Source of the DNA: Aminobacter aminovorans
GTDB taxonomy: Bacteria > Pseudomonadota > Alphaproteobacteria > Rhizobiales > Rhizobiaceae
Direction: 5' to 3'
DNA: 64,000 nt
NCBI RefSeq assembly: GCF_900445235.1
Contig: NZ_UFSM01000001.1
Coordinates: 3,673,501-3,737,500, forward strand
Part shown: positions 37,411-47,307 of the stretch, one piece after another
Layout of the letters: each line of letters starts with the position of its first letter
Position numbering within the stretch: position 1 is the stretch's first letter
Notes under the pieces: generated by a model
The model's database searches: none
Seen by the model: the letters and a program-made list of their open reading frames with translations, nothing else
What the model was told of the DNA's origin: nothing
Program-made: the position numbers and the translations under genes

Positions 37411-37710
37411 CTTGTCCAAGTCCTTTCACTGCCGCCCGGCCGAAGGTCTGGCTCCGGGGCGCATATGCAATCTAACGACGGACGCCGCCACCGCCATCCC
37501 ATGGCCGCCGCAACGAGCTCCGTACACTCACATTCCAGAAGTCGCTGCAACGAGTCGCGGCACCCTTGAACAACGCTAAGCCGTCGAAGCTCAACGCCAC
37601 CTTAACGTAGGCCGACGCTTCCACCGAGGGAACAGCAAAATGTGTCCGAAATGCCGCAGGGCACCTCAAAAATGCGAGATGTTGCCCTGCAGGCAGGTCG
37701 AAGCATCCAA
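37411..37710. other. clpP-clpX intergenic region (300 bp)
   Basis: No gene is seen. An inverted repeat GCAGGGCA (37656-37663) / TGCCCTGC (37683-37690) with a 19-nt loop lies just after the clpP stop on the minus strand and may be a weak terminator or processing hairpin. The 3' part should hold a separate clpX promoter, which I cannot place with confidence. Confidence 0.5.
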
Positions 37711-38343
37711 TCACGAAGCCGTGGCACCCTCGGCGACGTCGCGGCTTTCGATGACCTTGTCGATCAATCCGAAGTCGCGAGCCTCGTCCGCGGTCATGAA
37801 ATGGTCGCGGTCGAGCGTCTTTTCAATGGTCTCGTAGTCCTTGCCGGTATGCTTGACATAGATCTCGTTGAGACGGCGCTTGAGCTTGACGATGTCCTGG
37901 GCGTGACGCTCGATGTCGGAGGCCTGCCCCTGGAAGCCGCCAGAAGGCTGGTGCACCATGATGCGGGCGTTCGGCGTCGCGAAACGCATGTCCTTGTGGC
38001 CGGCGCAGAGCAGCAGCGAGCCCATCGAAGCGGCCTGGCCGATGCACAGCGTCGAAACCGCCGGCTTGATGAACTGCATGGTGTCGTAGATCGCCATGCC
38101 CGAGGTAACCACGCCGCCGGGCGAGTTGATGTAGAGGTTGATCTCTTTCTTCGGGTTCTCGGCTTCGAGGAACAGCAGCTGGGCACAGACCAGCGTCGCC
38201 ATGCCGTCTTCGACCGGACCGGTGATGAAGATGATGCGCTCTTTGAGCAGGCGCGAGAAGATATCGTAGGCGCGCTCGCCGCGGTTGGTCTGCTCGACCA
38301 CCATCGGAACGAGGTTCATGTATGTTTCGACGGGGTTCTTCAT
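37711..38343 (-). CDS. clpP: ATP-dependent Clp protease proteolytic subunit
   Basis: 210-residue serine peptidase forming the ClpP barrel. The Ser is in [11 protein letters not shown], the His in IMVHQPSGG, and the Asp of the triad further on. The N-terminus [33 protein letters not shown] is typical of rhizobial ClpP1. It works with ClpX. A heat-shock-like promoter lies about 70-100 bp upstream. Confidence 0.98.
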   Translation of the reverse strand: MKNPVETYMNLVPMVVEQTNRGERAYDIFSRLLKERIIFITGPVEDGMATLVCAQLLFLEAENPKKEINLYINSPGGVVTSGMAIYDTMQFIKPAVSTLCIGQAASMGSLLLCAGHKDMRFATPNARIMVHQPSGGFQGQASDIERHAQDIVKLKRRLNEIYVKHTGKDYETIEKTLDRDHFMTADEARDFGLIDKVIESRDVAEGATAS

Positions 38344-38413
38344 CGACTATCCCTTTATCGTGAGGGGATTCCGGCGCCGGACGGGCAGAATCGGTTCAGA
38401 GGCTTTGCCCTGT

Positions 38414-38443
38414 AAATAGGATGCCGCCTCACCATTGCGCAAG
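38414..38443 (-). promoter_or_regulatory. Candidate sigma-32-type promoter of clpP
   Basis: On the minus strand CTTG (38443-38440) and CCTATTT (38420-38414) resemble the alphaproteobacterial heat-shock boxes (CTTG / CYTATnT). The spacer is 19 nt, one or two longer than the consensus I recall. Confidence 0.4.
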
Positions 38444-38639
38444 GCCGGTGAACACCCATGATTTCAGCTATTGCTAACTTTCGCTGCGACAGCTGGCTCA
38501 ATGCTCGGTACTGGAACTTTCCATGCCTGCTGCGGTAGTGGCTCCTCTCAAATGACGCTCGGCTGTCGGTTGAGCGGATATGCGGGCTTGATGACGATCT
38601 CGATGGCCTGTTTTGCGGACACCAGCTATCGGAGCGATC

Positions 38640-39242
38640 GTGAGGGAAGCCAAAGACCAGGAAACGATCCGGTTCTACTCGAACGAGGCAGAAACCTACA
38701 CGGCAAGGGGCCAGCCGGCGAGCAGGCACCATCTCCACGACTTCATGGCCCGCCTGCCCGCCGGCGGCCGCGTGCTGGAACTCGGATGCGGCGCGGGACA
38801 AGACAGCGAGGCCATGCTTGCCGAGGGCTTCGACGTAACGCCGTCAGATGGTACGGAGGCAATCGCGGCGGCGGCCGCGAGACGCCTTGGCCGAACCGTC
38901 AAGGTCCTTCTGTTTGACGACATCGACGAAGTCGACGCCTATGACGGCGTGTGGGCCAATGCCTGCCTGCTGCATGTGCCGCGCGAACATCTACCGGCAG
39001 TCATTTCCCGTGTTCAGCGGGCGCTGGTCCGCGGAGGGGTGTTTTATGCAAGCTTCAAGGCTGGCGAGGCCGAGGGGCGTGACCGCTTCGGAAGGTACTA
39101 TAACTACCCTTCCCCGGAATGGCTGGCAGGCGCATATGGCGACCGCGGCTGGAACGGGCAAATCGAAATCACCAGCCGCAGAGGCAGCGGCTACGACCGC
39201 CAGCCAACCAACTGGCTTCATGTATTCGCCACCAAAGCCTGA
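38640..39242 (+). CDS. Class I SAM-dependent methyltransferase
   Basis: 200-residue Rossmann-fold methyltransferase. Motif I is VLELGCGAGQDSEAM, followed by an acidic TPSDGTEA loop, NACLLHVPREHLPAVISRV and RGGVFYASFK. GTG 38640 with GGAG upstream is preferred to TTG 38613. The gene diverges from clpP and precedes a hexapeptide acetyltransferase on the same strand by 32 bp. The substrate is unknown; a small-molecule or detoxification role is possible. Confidence 0.85.
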   Translation: MREAKDQETIRFYSNEAETYTARGQPASRHHLHDFMARLPAGGRVLELGCGAGQDSEAMLAEGFDVTPSDGTEAIAAAAARRLGRTVKVLLFDDIDEVDAYDGVWANACLLHVPREHLPAVISRVQRALVRGGVFYASFKAGEAEGRDRFGRYYNYPSPEWLAGAYGDRGWNGQIEITSRRGSGYDRQPTNWLHVFATKA

Positions 39243-39274
39243 GTGGCTGGGGTGCGCCCCGAGGATCTAAAGCA

Positions 39275-39922
39275 ATGAAAAACGACGCCAAGCACTGGTC
39301 CAAGGTGGAACTGCTGCACGAGACCGTGACAAACCCGAACATCCATGTTCGCGGCACACACAGCTATTACAGCGACGCGTGGTCGGGGTCGTTCGAAGAC
39401 AGCGTGGTGCGCTATCTCTATGGCGACGAATACAGCCTCAAGGCTTGGCAGCCCGCCTGGCCGATCGACCAGCTCCATATCGGCGACTATGTCTGCATCG
39501 GCGCCGAGGCGGTGATCCTGCTTGGCGGCAACCATACGCACCGCACGGACTGGTTCAGCCTTTATCCCTTCCCGGAGTTCATTCTGGATGCCTATGCCGG
39601 CAAGGGCGACACGATCATCGGCGATGGCGCCTGGATCGGCATGCGCGCCATGATCATGCCCGGCGTGAACATCGGCGAAGGCGCCATCATTGCTTCCGGT
39701 GCGATCGTCACCAAGAACGTGGCGCCCTACACCATCGTTGCTGGAAATCCGGCCGTGCCGATCAAGACGCGCTTTCCGCAAGCCGTTGTCGACAAATTGC
39801 TGGGGCTCAAGGTCTACGGATGGCCTGCGGAGAAGTTCGAGGCGCTGAAGCCGCTCCTCTGCGCCAACGAGATCGACGCGCTGGAAGAGGCAGCGGAAAA
39901 ATTCGACACGGGAAAAAGCTGA
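39275..39922 (+). CDS. Xenobiotic acetyltransferase (CatB/Vat-type left-handed beta-helix)
   Basis: 215 residues with the XAT-family N-terminus (NPNIHVRGTHSYYSDAW ... VRYLYGDE), the imperfect loop GGNHTHRTDWFSLYPF that supplies the catalytic histidine in CatB/Vat enzymes, and hexapeptide repeats (IGDGAWIGMRAMIMPGVNIGEGAII) building the acetyl-CoA site. Family members acetylate chloramphenicol or streptogramin A; many chromosomal copies have unknown substrates. It follows the methyltransferase gene directly. Confidence 0.88.
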   Translation: MKNDAKHWSKVELLHETVTNPNIHVRGTHSYYSDAWSGSFEDSVVRYLYGDEYSLKAWQPAWPIDQLHIGDYVCIGAEAVILLGGNHTHRTDWFSLYPFPEFILDAYAGKGDTIIGDGAWIGMRAMIMPGVNIGEGAIIASGAIVTKNVAPYTIVAGNPAVPIKTRFPQAVVDKLLGLKVYGWPAEKFEALKPLLCANEIDALEEAAEKFDTGKS

Positions 39923-39925
39923 CGC

Positions 39926-40270
39926 TCAGAGGCGGATCACATATTCCTTGCGAGTCGTTTCAAGCACTTCCCAGCTTCCTTTGAAGCCGGGCCTGAGGAC
40001 GAAGCTGTCGCCGGCCCGCACAGTGCGGGCTTCGCCACCCTCCTCCGCGATGACAGAGACACCCGACAGGATGTGGCAGAACTCCCATTCGTCATAATCG
40101 ATGCGCCATTTGCCCGGCGTCGACTGCCAGATGCCGGCATAGAGGCCGCCGTCGGCCTCCTCGGCATTCCAGGTGCTGAATTTCGGGTCGCCCGAAATCA
40201 GCCGGTCGCTGGCCGGCGCGCCCGCTTCCGGCTCGATGCCATTGACGTCGATGGTAAGAAATCTCGGCAA
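39926..40270 (-). CDS. Small cupin-domain protein (EutQ-like fold)
   Basis: About 114 residues forming one cupin barrel (WRIDYDEWEFCHILSGVSVIAEEGGEARTVRAGDSFVLRPGFKGSWEV). TTG 40270 is the likely start because it follows the metY terminator; the frame continues upstream through the hairpin. The end is 3 bp from the acetyltransferase stop (convergent). Function unknown; a metal-binding or ligand-sensing role is common in this family. Confidence 0.7.
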   Translation of the reverse strand: MPRFLTIDVNGIEPEAGAPASDRLISGDPKFSTWNAEEADGGLYAGIWQSTPGKWRIDYDEWEFCHILSGVSVIAEEGGEARTVRAGDSFVLRPGFKGSWEVLETTRKEYVIRL

Positions 40271-40289
40271 GATCGAACTCCCAAACAGC

Positions 40290-40321
40290 AAAAGGCCCCG
40301 GCAGCGCAATCTGCCGGGGCC
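40290..40321 (-). terminator. Rho-independent terminator of metY
   Basis: Arms GGCCCCGGCAG and CTGCCGGGGCC around a 6-nt loop, followed on the minus strand by TTTT. It lies 18 bp after the metY stop and just before the cupin start. Confidence 0.9.
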
Positions 40322-40338
40322 AAGTCTTGCACGGCCGA

Positions 40339-41652
<1,314 letters not shown>

Positions 41653-41767
41653 TCAGCTGGCATCTTTGGCCAAGGCTGCGGCGGAAAGCAAAGACGAAAA
41701 TTTCACATCTGCCGGAGCAGGCAGAGATTATTTGCGCGGCATTGCAAAAACGCGCACGGATGCCGGA

Positions 41768-42289
41768 TTATCTTGCGCGGATGCCAAAACTCTGGAAACC
41801 CTCGCGCATCACCGGGCGCTTCGCGGAGAGCATACCGGAATTGACGCCGTTCCAGCCGATTTCTCCGGCAAGCCGCGCATATTCGATCTTGGGGCAGCGG
41901 TTCATGACGACCTTGATGCCGGCGGCCTCGGCACGCGCAGCAGCCTCGTCATGGCGAACGGTGAGTTGCATCCAGATGACCTTGGGCAGCGGATCGAGCC
42001 TGAGCACCTCGTCGACGATACCAGGCACAGCCGCCGAGGCGCGGAAGACGTCGACCATGTCGATTGAGGCTGGGATGTCGGAAAGGCTGGCATATGCCAT
42101 GCGGCCGAGGATGTCCTTGCCGGCATGCCCCGGATTGACCGGAAAGACTTCATAGCCCTTGTCGATCAGGTATTTTGTGACGAAATAGCTCGGCCTCACC
42201 TCATTGGCCGAGGCGCCTACGACCGCGATCGTCTTCACCGAATTCAGGATGCCGGCGATATAGTCATTGTCGTAGCTGTCGTGGTTCAT
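41768..42289 (-). CDS. CoA-binding domain protein
   Basis: 173-residue Rossmann-fold protein of the small CoA_binding family (KTIAVVGASANEVRPSYFVTKYLIDKGYEVFPVNPGHAG ... VIWMQLTVRHDEAAARAEAAGIKVVMNRCPKIEY). ATG 42289 with GAGG upstream is preferred to 42340. Genes of this type often accompany metY in alphaproteobacteria, as here, but the biochemical role is not settled. Confidence 0.88.
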   Translation of the reverse strand: MNHDSYDNDYIAGILNSVKTIAVVGASANEVRPSYFVTKYLIDKGYEVFPVNPGHAGKDILGRMAYASLSDIPASIDMVDVFRASAAVPGIVDEVLRLDPLPKVIWMQLTVRHDEAAARAEAAGIKVVMNRCPKIEYARLAGEIGWNGVNSGMLSAKRPVMREGFQSFGIRAR

Positions 42290-42352
42290 GGCGGCCTCGT
42301 TCGACGGCTCCTCGATACCGGCTTTCGGCAGGGCCTGCAAACCTATCGCCCC

Positions 42353-42775
42353 TTACGGCAGCAAGATGCTGCCATCCTCCGCTATAGGGAAATCGGGATT
42401 GTGGGCCACTTCCCACAGATGGCCTTCGGTGTCTGCGAAGTAGCCGTACCAGCCGCCCCAGAAGGCCCGTTGCGCCGGCTTGACGATGCGGCCGCCGGCT
42501 TTCTCGGCAGTCGCCAGGATCTCGTCGACCTCCGCCTCGGAACGGGTGTTGTAGGCAATGGACACGCCCGAGAAGCCTCCCTTGCCGTTGGGAACCCCGG
42601 CGTCGGATGCCAGTTGTTCGCGCCCCCAGAGACCGAGCACGATCCCTCCCATCTGGAAGAAGGCGACGCCTTCGGTGACCGACTGGTTTCGCTTCAGCCC
42701 CATCGCTTCGTAGAAGCGCACGGCACGGCCGAGATCGTCCACTCCAAGGGTTACAAGCGAAAGGCGCTGTTCCAA
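42353..42775 (-). CDS. VOC-family (glyoxalase/bleomycin-resistance-like) protein
   Basis: 140 residues with two beta-alpha-beta-beta-beta modules (LSLVTLGVDDLGRAVRFYEAMGL ... GFSGVSIAYNTRSEAEVDEILATAEKAGG ... YFADTEGHLWEVAHNP). The start is TTG at 42775, with AGGAG inside the end of the preceding enoyl-CoA hydratase gene, so the two are translationally coupled. The glyoxalase metal residues cannot be confirmed by eye; substrate unknown. Confidence 0.85.
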   Translation of the reverse strand: MEQRLSLVTLGVDDLGRAVRFYEAMGLKRNQSVTEGVAFFQMGGIVLGLWGREQLASDAGVPNGKGGFSGVSIAYNTRSEAEVDEILATAEKAGGRIVKPAQRAFWGGWYGYFADTEGHLWEVAHNPDFPIAEDGSILLP

Positions 42776-42777
42776 AC

Positions 42778-43599
42778 CTATTCTCCTGTCCAGTTGGCCT
42801 GGCGCTTTTCGATAAAGGCGCCAATACCCTCCTCGGCATCCTTTGCCAGCATGTTGTCGACCATCACGCGTGCCGCATGATCATAGGCCTCGGCGAGCCC
42901 CATCTCGGCCTGGGCATAGAATGCCTCCTTGCCGATTTTCAGCGTCAAAGGTGATTTTGAAACAATGGTTTGCGTATATTTTCCAACAATGTGATTCAGG
43001 TATTCGCGCGGCACGACGCGGTTGATCAAGCCGAAGTCGCGCGCCGTCGTGGCGTCGATGGTCTCGCCGGTCAAAAGCATCTCCATCGCCTGCTTGCGCG
43101 AAACGTTGCGCGACAGGGCAACCATCGGCGTCGAACAGAACAGACCGATATTGACGCCAGGCGTGCAGAAGGCGGACTGGTCGGAGGCAATGGCCAGGTC
43201 GCAACTGGCGACGAGTTGCAGGCCGGCGGCGGTGGCGAGGCCATCGACCTCGGCTACGACAGGCTTGGGGTGGCGCACGATGCTCTGCATCAGCGCCGAA
43301 CAGCGCGACATTGTGAGTTCGAAGAAGGCGCGACCACGATCGGCGTCGCTGCGGCGCGCCGTCAGCTCCTTGAGATCATGACCGGCACAGAACACGTTGC
43401 CTTGCGCAGCGATCACGATGACGCGGACCGCCTCGTCGTCCTGGGCGCCGTCGAGCTGGGCCTGAAGGGCCGCCATCGTCGCGATCGAGAGTACGTTGGC
43501 CGGCGGATTGGAGAGCACGAGACGCAGCACGCCCTTGTCGAGGCTGGCCCAAACCGGACCTTCCGGTGTGCTACGCTTGATGGCGACTATTTCTGCCAT
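42778..43599 (-). CDS. Enoyl-CoA hydratase/isomerase family protein
   Basis: 273-residue crotonase-fold protein with the oxyanion-hole segments FCAGHDLKEL and EVDGLATAAGLQLVASCDLAIAS. The second catalytic region reads GVNIGLFCSTPMVALSRNV, lacking the usual catalytic glutamate of hydratases and matching the ECHDC3-like branch, so activity may differ from classical hydration. First gene of a two- to three-gene minus-strand unit. Upstream (43664-43677) is the palindrome GTTTG-CACA-CAAAC, a possible operator. Confidence 0.88.
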   Translation of the reverse strand: MAEIVAIKRSTPEGPVWASLDKGVLRLVLSNPPANVLSIATMAALQAQLDGAQDDEAVRVIVIAAQGNVFCAGHDLKELTARRSDADRGRAFFELTMSRCSALMQSIVRHPKPVVAEVDGLATAAGLQLVASCDLAIASDQSAFCTPGVNIGLFCSTPMVALSRNVSRKQAMEMLLTGETIDATTARDFGLINRVVPREYLNHIVGKYTQTIVSKSPLTLKIGKEAFYAQAEMGLAEAYDHAARVMVDNMLAKDAEEGIGAFIEKRQANWTGE

Positions 43600-43777
43600 G
43601 GTGTCCCCAAAGTGAGTTCAGCGCGGCGAAGACGAATCGCCAAAGTGAGCCTCAGCCATATACGTTTGCACACAAACTTGGTTCCCAACTAGGTGATTGC
43701 AGCACCACCAAAGGTTCATGCGTTCCGACGAAAAATGAGGCCTGAGCGCGCAACCGGAAAGTCGATGGAAAGAGCTA

Positions 43778-44224
43778 ATGCCCGAGCAGCACGGATTGAA
43801 GCCGAAGATGACGGCAACCGAGGTCAACGACCTTCTGAGGCAGGTCTACCCCCAGCTCAACGAGCATCATGATTTCTACCGGGTGACCGAGGTCTTTCCG
43901 GGCGGCTGCACCGTTCGCCTCAATGCCGACGAACGCCATCTCCGGCCCGGCGGCACAGTCTCGGGCCCATCGCTTTTCACGCTCGCCGACATTGGCGGAT
44001 ATGTCTGCGTGCTGAGCCACGCCGGCCCCGACGCGCTGTCGGTGACGACCAATCTCAACATTAACTTCATGCGCAAGGCCGAAGCCGGACCGATCGACGG
44101 CCACTGCCGCATCCTCAAGCTCGGCAAGAGCCTGATGGTTTTCGACATCGATATCGTCGCCGGCCCGGACCGGCAGACAGTGGCGCACGCAACCGGCACC
44201 TATTCGATCCCGCCGAAGCGCTGA
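43778..44224 (+). CDS. PaaI-type hotdog thioesterase
   Basis: 148-residue hotdog-fold protein with the family segments RHLRPGGTVSGPSLFTLADIGGYVCVLSHAG and TTNLNINFMRKAEAGPI. It probably hydrolyses an acyl- or aryl-CoA. It diverges from the enoyl-CoA hydratase-like gene across a 178-bp gap, and both would act on CoA thioesters. GGAAAGAGC precedes the ATG. Confidence 0.88.
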   Translation: MPEQHGLKPKMTATEVNDLLRQVYPQLNEHHDFYRVTEVFPGGCTVRLNADERHLRPGGTVSGPSLFTLADIGGYVCVLSHAGPDALSVTTNLNINFMRKAEAGPIDGHCRILKLGKSLMVFDIDIVAGPDRQTVAHATGTYSIPPKR

Positions 44225-44258
44225 GCGCGCTGGCAGGACGCTTGCTTATGGGTATGGT

Positions 44259-45104
44259 TCAGGCGTCGAGGCGCACGGCTATGTCGCCGATCGACTGCTC
44301 CAGCGAGCGCGGCACCTTGCCCGACAGCACTTCGACGGCGTCGGTTACGCCTGACGTCCAGCCCTCGGCAACGGGCTGGAAGATAGCCGCCAGGAGCTCG
44401 GCGTAGCCTGGCGTCAGCCCGGCCGCGACCACTTCCGCAACAAAGGTGCGATCGTCGATCGGCGTATAGCCGACAGGACGTCCAAGGGCCGCGGACAGGA
44501 GCCTCGCCGCTTCGGCATAGCTGTAGGCCACCGGACCGGTCAGCGCGAAGGCCTTGCCGTCGTGCTGGTGGCTGGTCAGCGCACCGGCAGCAGCGGCGGC
44601 CACATCGCGGGCATCGACGAAACTCGACCTGCCCTCGCCTGCCGGCACGCGGATTTCGCCGCGCCTGACATCGTTCGCCCAGTAGGTGGCGAAGTTGTCG
44701 CTGAACCAGTTGGGACGCAGGATGACATGTGGCGCAGCCGAGGCCTGCAGCTTTAGTTCCAGCTGTCTGAGCGGGATGGCATCATTGGCGTCAACGCCAA
44801 GGGCCGTCTGCAGCACGATCTTGATGTCGCGCGCTGCTGCCGCCTCGAGTACGGGCGCGAGCAGGCCGACGGGATCGAGATAGCCGGTCGGCGACAAGGC
44901 AAAGATGCGGTCCACGCCTTCCAGTGCCACAGCGAGGTTCCGCGGATCGGAAAGGTCGAGCCGTACGGCCTCGGCACCGGTTGCGAGCGACGCAACACTA
45001 CGACTGGCGGCCATGACCTTCTCTCCCCGGCGCAACAGTTCGGAGACCAGCGGTGCGCCAACATTGCCGGTGGCTGCAAGGACGAGGATCTTTCCTTCAG
45101 GCAT
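44259..45104 (-). CDS. NmrA/SDR-type NAD(P)-binding protein
   Basis: 281-residue atypical short-chain dehydrogenase. The nucleotide motif ATGNVGAPL is near the N-terminus, followed by ILRPNWFSDNFATYW and a C-terminal substrate region. ATG 45104 with GGAG six bases upstream is chosen over several upstream in-frame starts that run through a direct-repeat array. It diverges from an HxlR regulator gene, a common pairing in which HxlR senses electrophiles or quinones and controls the reductase. Confidence 0.88.
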   Translation of the reverse strand: MPEGKILVLAATGNVGAPLVSELLRRGEKVMAASRSVASLATGAEAVRLDLSDPRNLAVALEGVDRIFALSPTGYLDPVGLLAPVLEAAAARDIKIVLQTALGVDANDAIPLRQLELKLQASAAPHVILRPNWFSDNFATYWANDVRRGEIRVPAGEGRSSFVDARDVAAAAAGALTSHQHDGKAFALTGPVAYSYAEAARLLSAALGRPVGYTPIDDRTFVAEVVAAGLTPGYAELLAAIFQPVAEGWTSGVTDAVEVLSGKVPRSLEQSIGDIAVRLDA

Positions 45105-45114
45105 ATCAAGCTCC

Positions 45115-45164
45115 ATGTGCTTTCTTCGGGGAACATGTGCTTTCTTCAGGGAATATGTGCTTTC
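45115..45164. repeat. 20-bp direct repeats in the NmrA/HxlR promoter region
   Basis: ATGTGCTTTC recurs at 45115, 45135 and 45155, an exact 20-bp period; the first two units match at 18 of 20 bases and the third is partial. An inverted repeat GGAAA-GTGAG-TTTCC follows at 45169-45183. HxlR proteins bind repeated sites, so this is a candidate operator array. Confidence 0.75.
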
Positions 45165-45299
45165 CCTTGGAAAGTGAGTTTCCAATGGCTGCTTGATAGC
45201 GAAACGTTACATGGGTAAAAAGAAGGCACTTTCCGGTAATGAGGTGGCCTATGACGCCACCAGCTTACCTCCAGGAAATCACCCTTCGGGAATGCCGCG

Positions 45300-45728
45300 A
45301 TGCCCGTCTACGACGTCTACGCCAAGAATTGCCCGACCAGGATGCTGCTCGACCACATCGCCGACAAATGGACGTCGCTGGTGCTGTGGAAGATTTCCGA
45401 AGGACCGGTGCGCTTCAACCAACTGCGCCGCGACGTCGAGGGTATTTCGACCAAGGTGCTGTCGCAGACACTGAAGCGGCTCGGCCGCGACGGCCTGATA
45501 AACCGCGAGGTGTTTGCGACCGTGCCGGTGACGGTGGAATATTCGATCACCCCGCTCGGCCGGACGCTTTCCGAGAAGATCTCGATCATTGCCGAATGGG
45601 CTGAAACCAACGTCGAGGCCGTGCTGGCTGCACAGCAGCGCTTCGACACTGAGGCCGGCGCCGAGTCAGCTGCGACTATGCCCGGCGGCGCAAAACGCGG
45701 CCTCATCCCAGCCGCAGGCATGCGGTAA
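45300..45728 (+). CDS. HxlR-family transcriptional regulator
   Basis: 142-residue winged-helix dimeric regulator: CPTRMLLDHIADKWTSLVLWKISEGPVRFNQLRRDVEGISTKVLSQTLKRLGRDGLINREV. The conserved N-terminal cysteine of this family (C11) is present. The ribosome-binding site is weak. It diverges from the NmrA-like gene, which it probably controls through the repeats at 45115-45183. Confidence 0.92.
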   Translation: MPVYDVYAKNCPTRMLLDHIADKWTSLVLWKISEGPVRFNQLRRDVEGISTKVLSQTLKRLGRDGLINREVFATVPVTVEYSITPLGRTLSEKISIIAEWAETNVEAVLAAQQRFDTEAGAESAATMPGGAKRGLIPAAGMR

Positions 45729-45795
45729 AATAATACCACATATATATGCTATTGTTTTCGTTTATCTTTTTGCCACGACTTCCGGCTTCGTCCGC

Positions 45796-45824
45796 TTGAC
45801 GCATCAACGACCCTCGCCTATAAG
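45796..45824 (+). promoter_or_regulatory. Sigma-70-type promoter of rplM-rpsI
   Basis: TTGACG (45796-45801) and TATAAG (45819-45824) are separated by exactly 17 bp, which fits a strong housekeeping promoter. A GCGGCC/GGCCGC hairpin (45838-45855) lies at the expected transcript start, within the roughly 110-nt leader. Confidence 0.75.
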
Positions 45825-45947
45825 CCCATCCAAAGCAGCGGCCCGCAATGGCCGCGGTTTTGTTATTGGCGGCGAATTCCGGTTTTTCGTCAATGAAAGC
45901 AACAAGAAACGCCTTCTCCTGAAGGTCCGAACCGAAAGCATATGACC

Positions 45948-46412
45948 ATGACAACCTTTTCGCAGAAGCCTGCGGACGTGGTGAAGAAGTGGGTGCTGAT
46001 CGACGCCGAAGGTCTCGTCGTCGGCCGTCTCGCCACCATCGTCGCCAACATCCTCCGCGGCAAGAACAAGCCTACCTTCACGCCTCACGTCGACGACGGT
46101 GACAATGTCATCATCATCAACGCCGACAAGGTCGCCTTCACCGGCAAGAAGTTCACCGACAAGGTGTACTACTGGCACACCGGTCACCCAGGCGGCATCA
46201 AGGAGCGCACCGCGCGCCAGCTGCTCGAGGGCCGTTTCCCCGAGCGCGTCCTGGAGAAGGCCGTTGAGCGCATGATCCCGCGTGGTCCGCTCGGCCGTCG
46301 CCAGATGAAGAATCTCCGCGTCTATGCAGGCGCCGAACATCCGCATGTCGCTCAGCAGCCAGTGACGCTCGACGTCGGCGCGATGAACGTCAAGAACAAG
46401 AAGGCCTCGTAA
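45948..46412 (+). CDS. rplM: 50S ribosomal protein L13
   Basis: 154-residue L13 ([20 protein letters not shown]...), ending in the family C-terminus. Start 45948 matches the usual alphaproteobacterial length; ATG 45942 two codons earlier is equally possible. It is an early assembly protein of the large subunit and is co-transcribed with rpsI 2 bp downstream. Confidence 0.97.
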   Translation: MTTFSQKPADVVKKWVLIDAEGLVVGRLATIVANILRGKNKPTFTPHVDDGDNVIIINADKVAFTGKKFTDKVYYWHTGHPGGIKERTARQLLEGRFPERVLEKAVERMIPRGPLGRRQMKNLRVYAGAEHPHVAQQPVTLDVGAMNVKNKKAS

Positions 46413-46414
46413 TC

Positions 46415-46891
46415 ATGGCTGATCTCAGCTCGCTCGCAGAACTCGGCACCGTCGCTGCAGCCGCACAGCCGGCAGCTCCGGTCCACGTCCAGAAGCTCGA
46501 CAAGAGCGGCCGCGCCTATGCCACCGGCAAGCGCAAGAACGCCATTGCTCGCGTCTGGATCAAGCCAGGCACCGGCAAGATCATCGTCAACGGCAAGGAA
46601 TTCGCGACTTACTTCGCGCGCCCCGTGCTGCAGATGATCCTGAACCAGCCGATCGTCGCGGCTGCCCGCGTCGGCCAGTACGACGTCATCGCCACCGTCG
46701 TTGGCGGCGGTCTCTCGGGCCAGGCCGGCGCTGTTCGTCACGGCGTCTCCAAGGCGCTGACCTACTACGAGCCGACGCTGCGCGGCGTGCTCAAGAAGGG
46801 CGGCTTCCTGACCCGCGACAGCCGTGTCGTCGAGCGTAAGAAGTACGGTAAGGCCAAGGCCCGCCGTTCGTTCCAGTTCTCGAAGCGCTAA
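46415..46891 (+). CDS. rpsI: 30S ribosomal protein S9
   Basis: 158-residue S9 with the conserved [20 protein letters not shown] block and the basic C-terminal tail ending SKR that reaches the P-site tRNA. An alanine-rich N-terminal extension of about 30 residues is normal for this group. It is followed by a strong terminator. Confidence 0.98.
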   Translation: MADLSSLAELGTVAAAAQPAAPVHVQKLDKSGRAYATGKRKNAIARVWIKPGTGKIIVNGKEFATYFARPVLQMILNQPIVAAARVGQYDVIATVVGGGLSGQAGAVRHGVSKALTYYEPTLRGVLKKGGFLTRDSRVVERKKYGKAKARRSFQFSKR

Positions 46892-46914
46892 GCGTTTCGC
46901 AGTCCGGATTTTGG

Positions 46915-46941
46915 AAAAGGCCGCCTTCGGGCGGCCTTTTT
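46915..46941 (+). terminator. Rho-independent terminator of rplM-rpsI
   Basis: Stem AAAAGGCCGCC / GGCGGCCTTTT with a UUCG tetraloop and a T run, 24 bp after the rpsI stop. Confidence 0.93.
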
Positions 46942-47016
46942 CTTTTCTGCATGTCGTTCCGGCGTGCCTGGCTTATGCTTGGAAGCGCAAACTTCAGGCC
47001 GCCCGGGGAGACCGCC

Positions 47017-47292
47017 ATGCTCCGCATGCTCGCACTGGCATTAGCCATATCCTTCGTCGCAGCCCCAGCCGAGGCCGCTTCGAACAAGTTTCTCAAGCGG
47101 GCAACCTCGTTCGACAGCTGCTGGATGCGCGCCTACGACAAGGCGATCGAAAAGGGTGCCGACGCACGAAAGGCCGCAGGCAAAGCAGACAGTCACTGCA
47201 GGAAAAAGGGCAAGCAGCTTCTTAAGGAGGGCGGCTCGAAATATTCGCTCAAGGACCGGCGCAAGGCGCTACGGGGCTCGAGAGCGTATTAG
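47017..47292 (+). CDS. Small secreted basic protein, hypothetical
   Basis: 91 residues. ATG 47017 with GGGGAGA upstream gives a clear signal peptide (MLRMLALALAISFVAAPAEA, cleavage after AEA). The mature protein is lysine/arginine rich with two cysteines (SCWMRAYDK ... DSHCRKKG) that could form a disulfide. No family recognised. It ends 15 bp from a convergent glycerophosphodiesterase gene. Confidence 0.75.
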   Translation: MLRMLALALAISFVAAPAEAASNKFLKRATSFDSCWMRAYDKAIEKGADARKAAGKADSHCRKKGKQLLKEGGSKYSLKDRRKALRGSRAY

Positions 47293-47307
47293 CCCCTTCC
47301 CGCGACG

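Noticed and set aside
43664..43677. Palindrome GTTTG-CACA-CAAAC between the enoyl-CoA hydratase-like and thioesterase genes as a regulator site
   Set aside because: Short and with no regulator gene adjacent; mentioned with the enoyl-CoA hydratase-like gene but not called as a separate feature.
45729..45947. Ribosomal-protein leader regulation of rplM
   Set aside because: A GCGGCC/GGCCGC hairpin sits at the transcript start, but I cannot match it to a known L13 leader. I list the promoter only.
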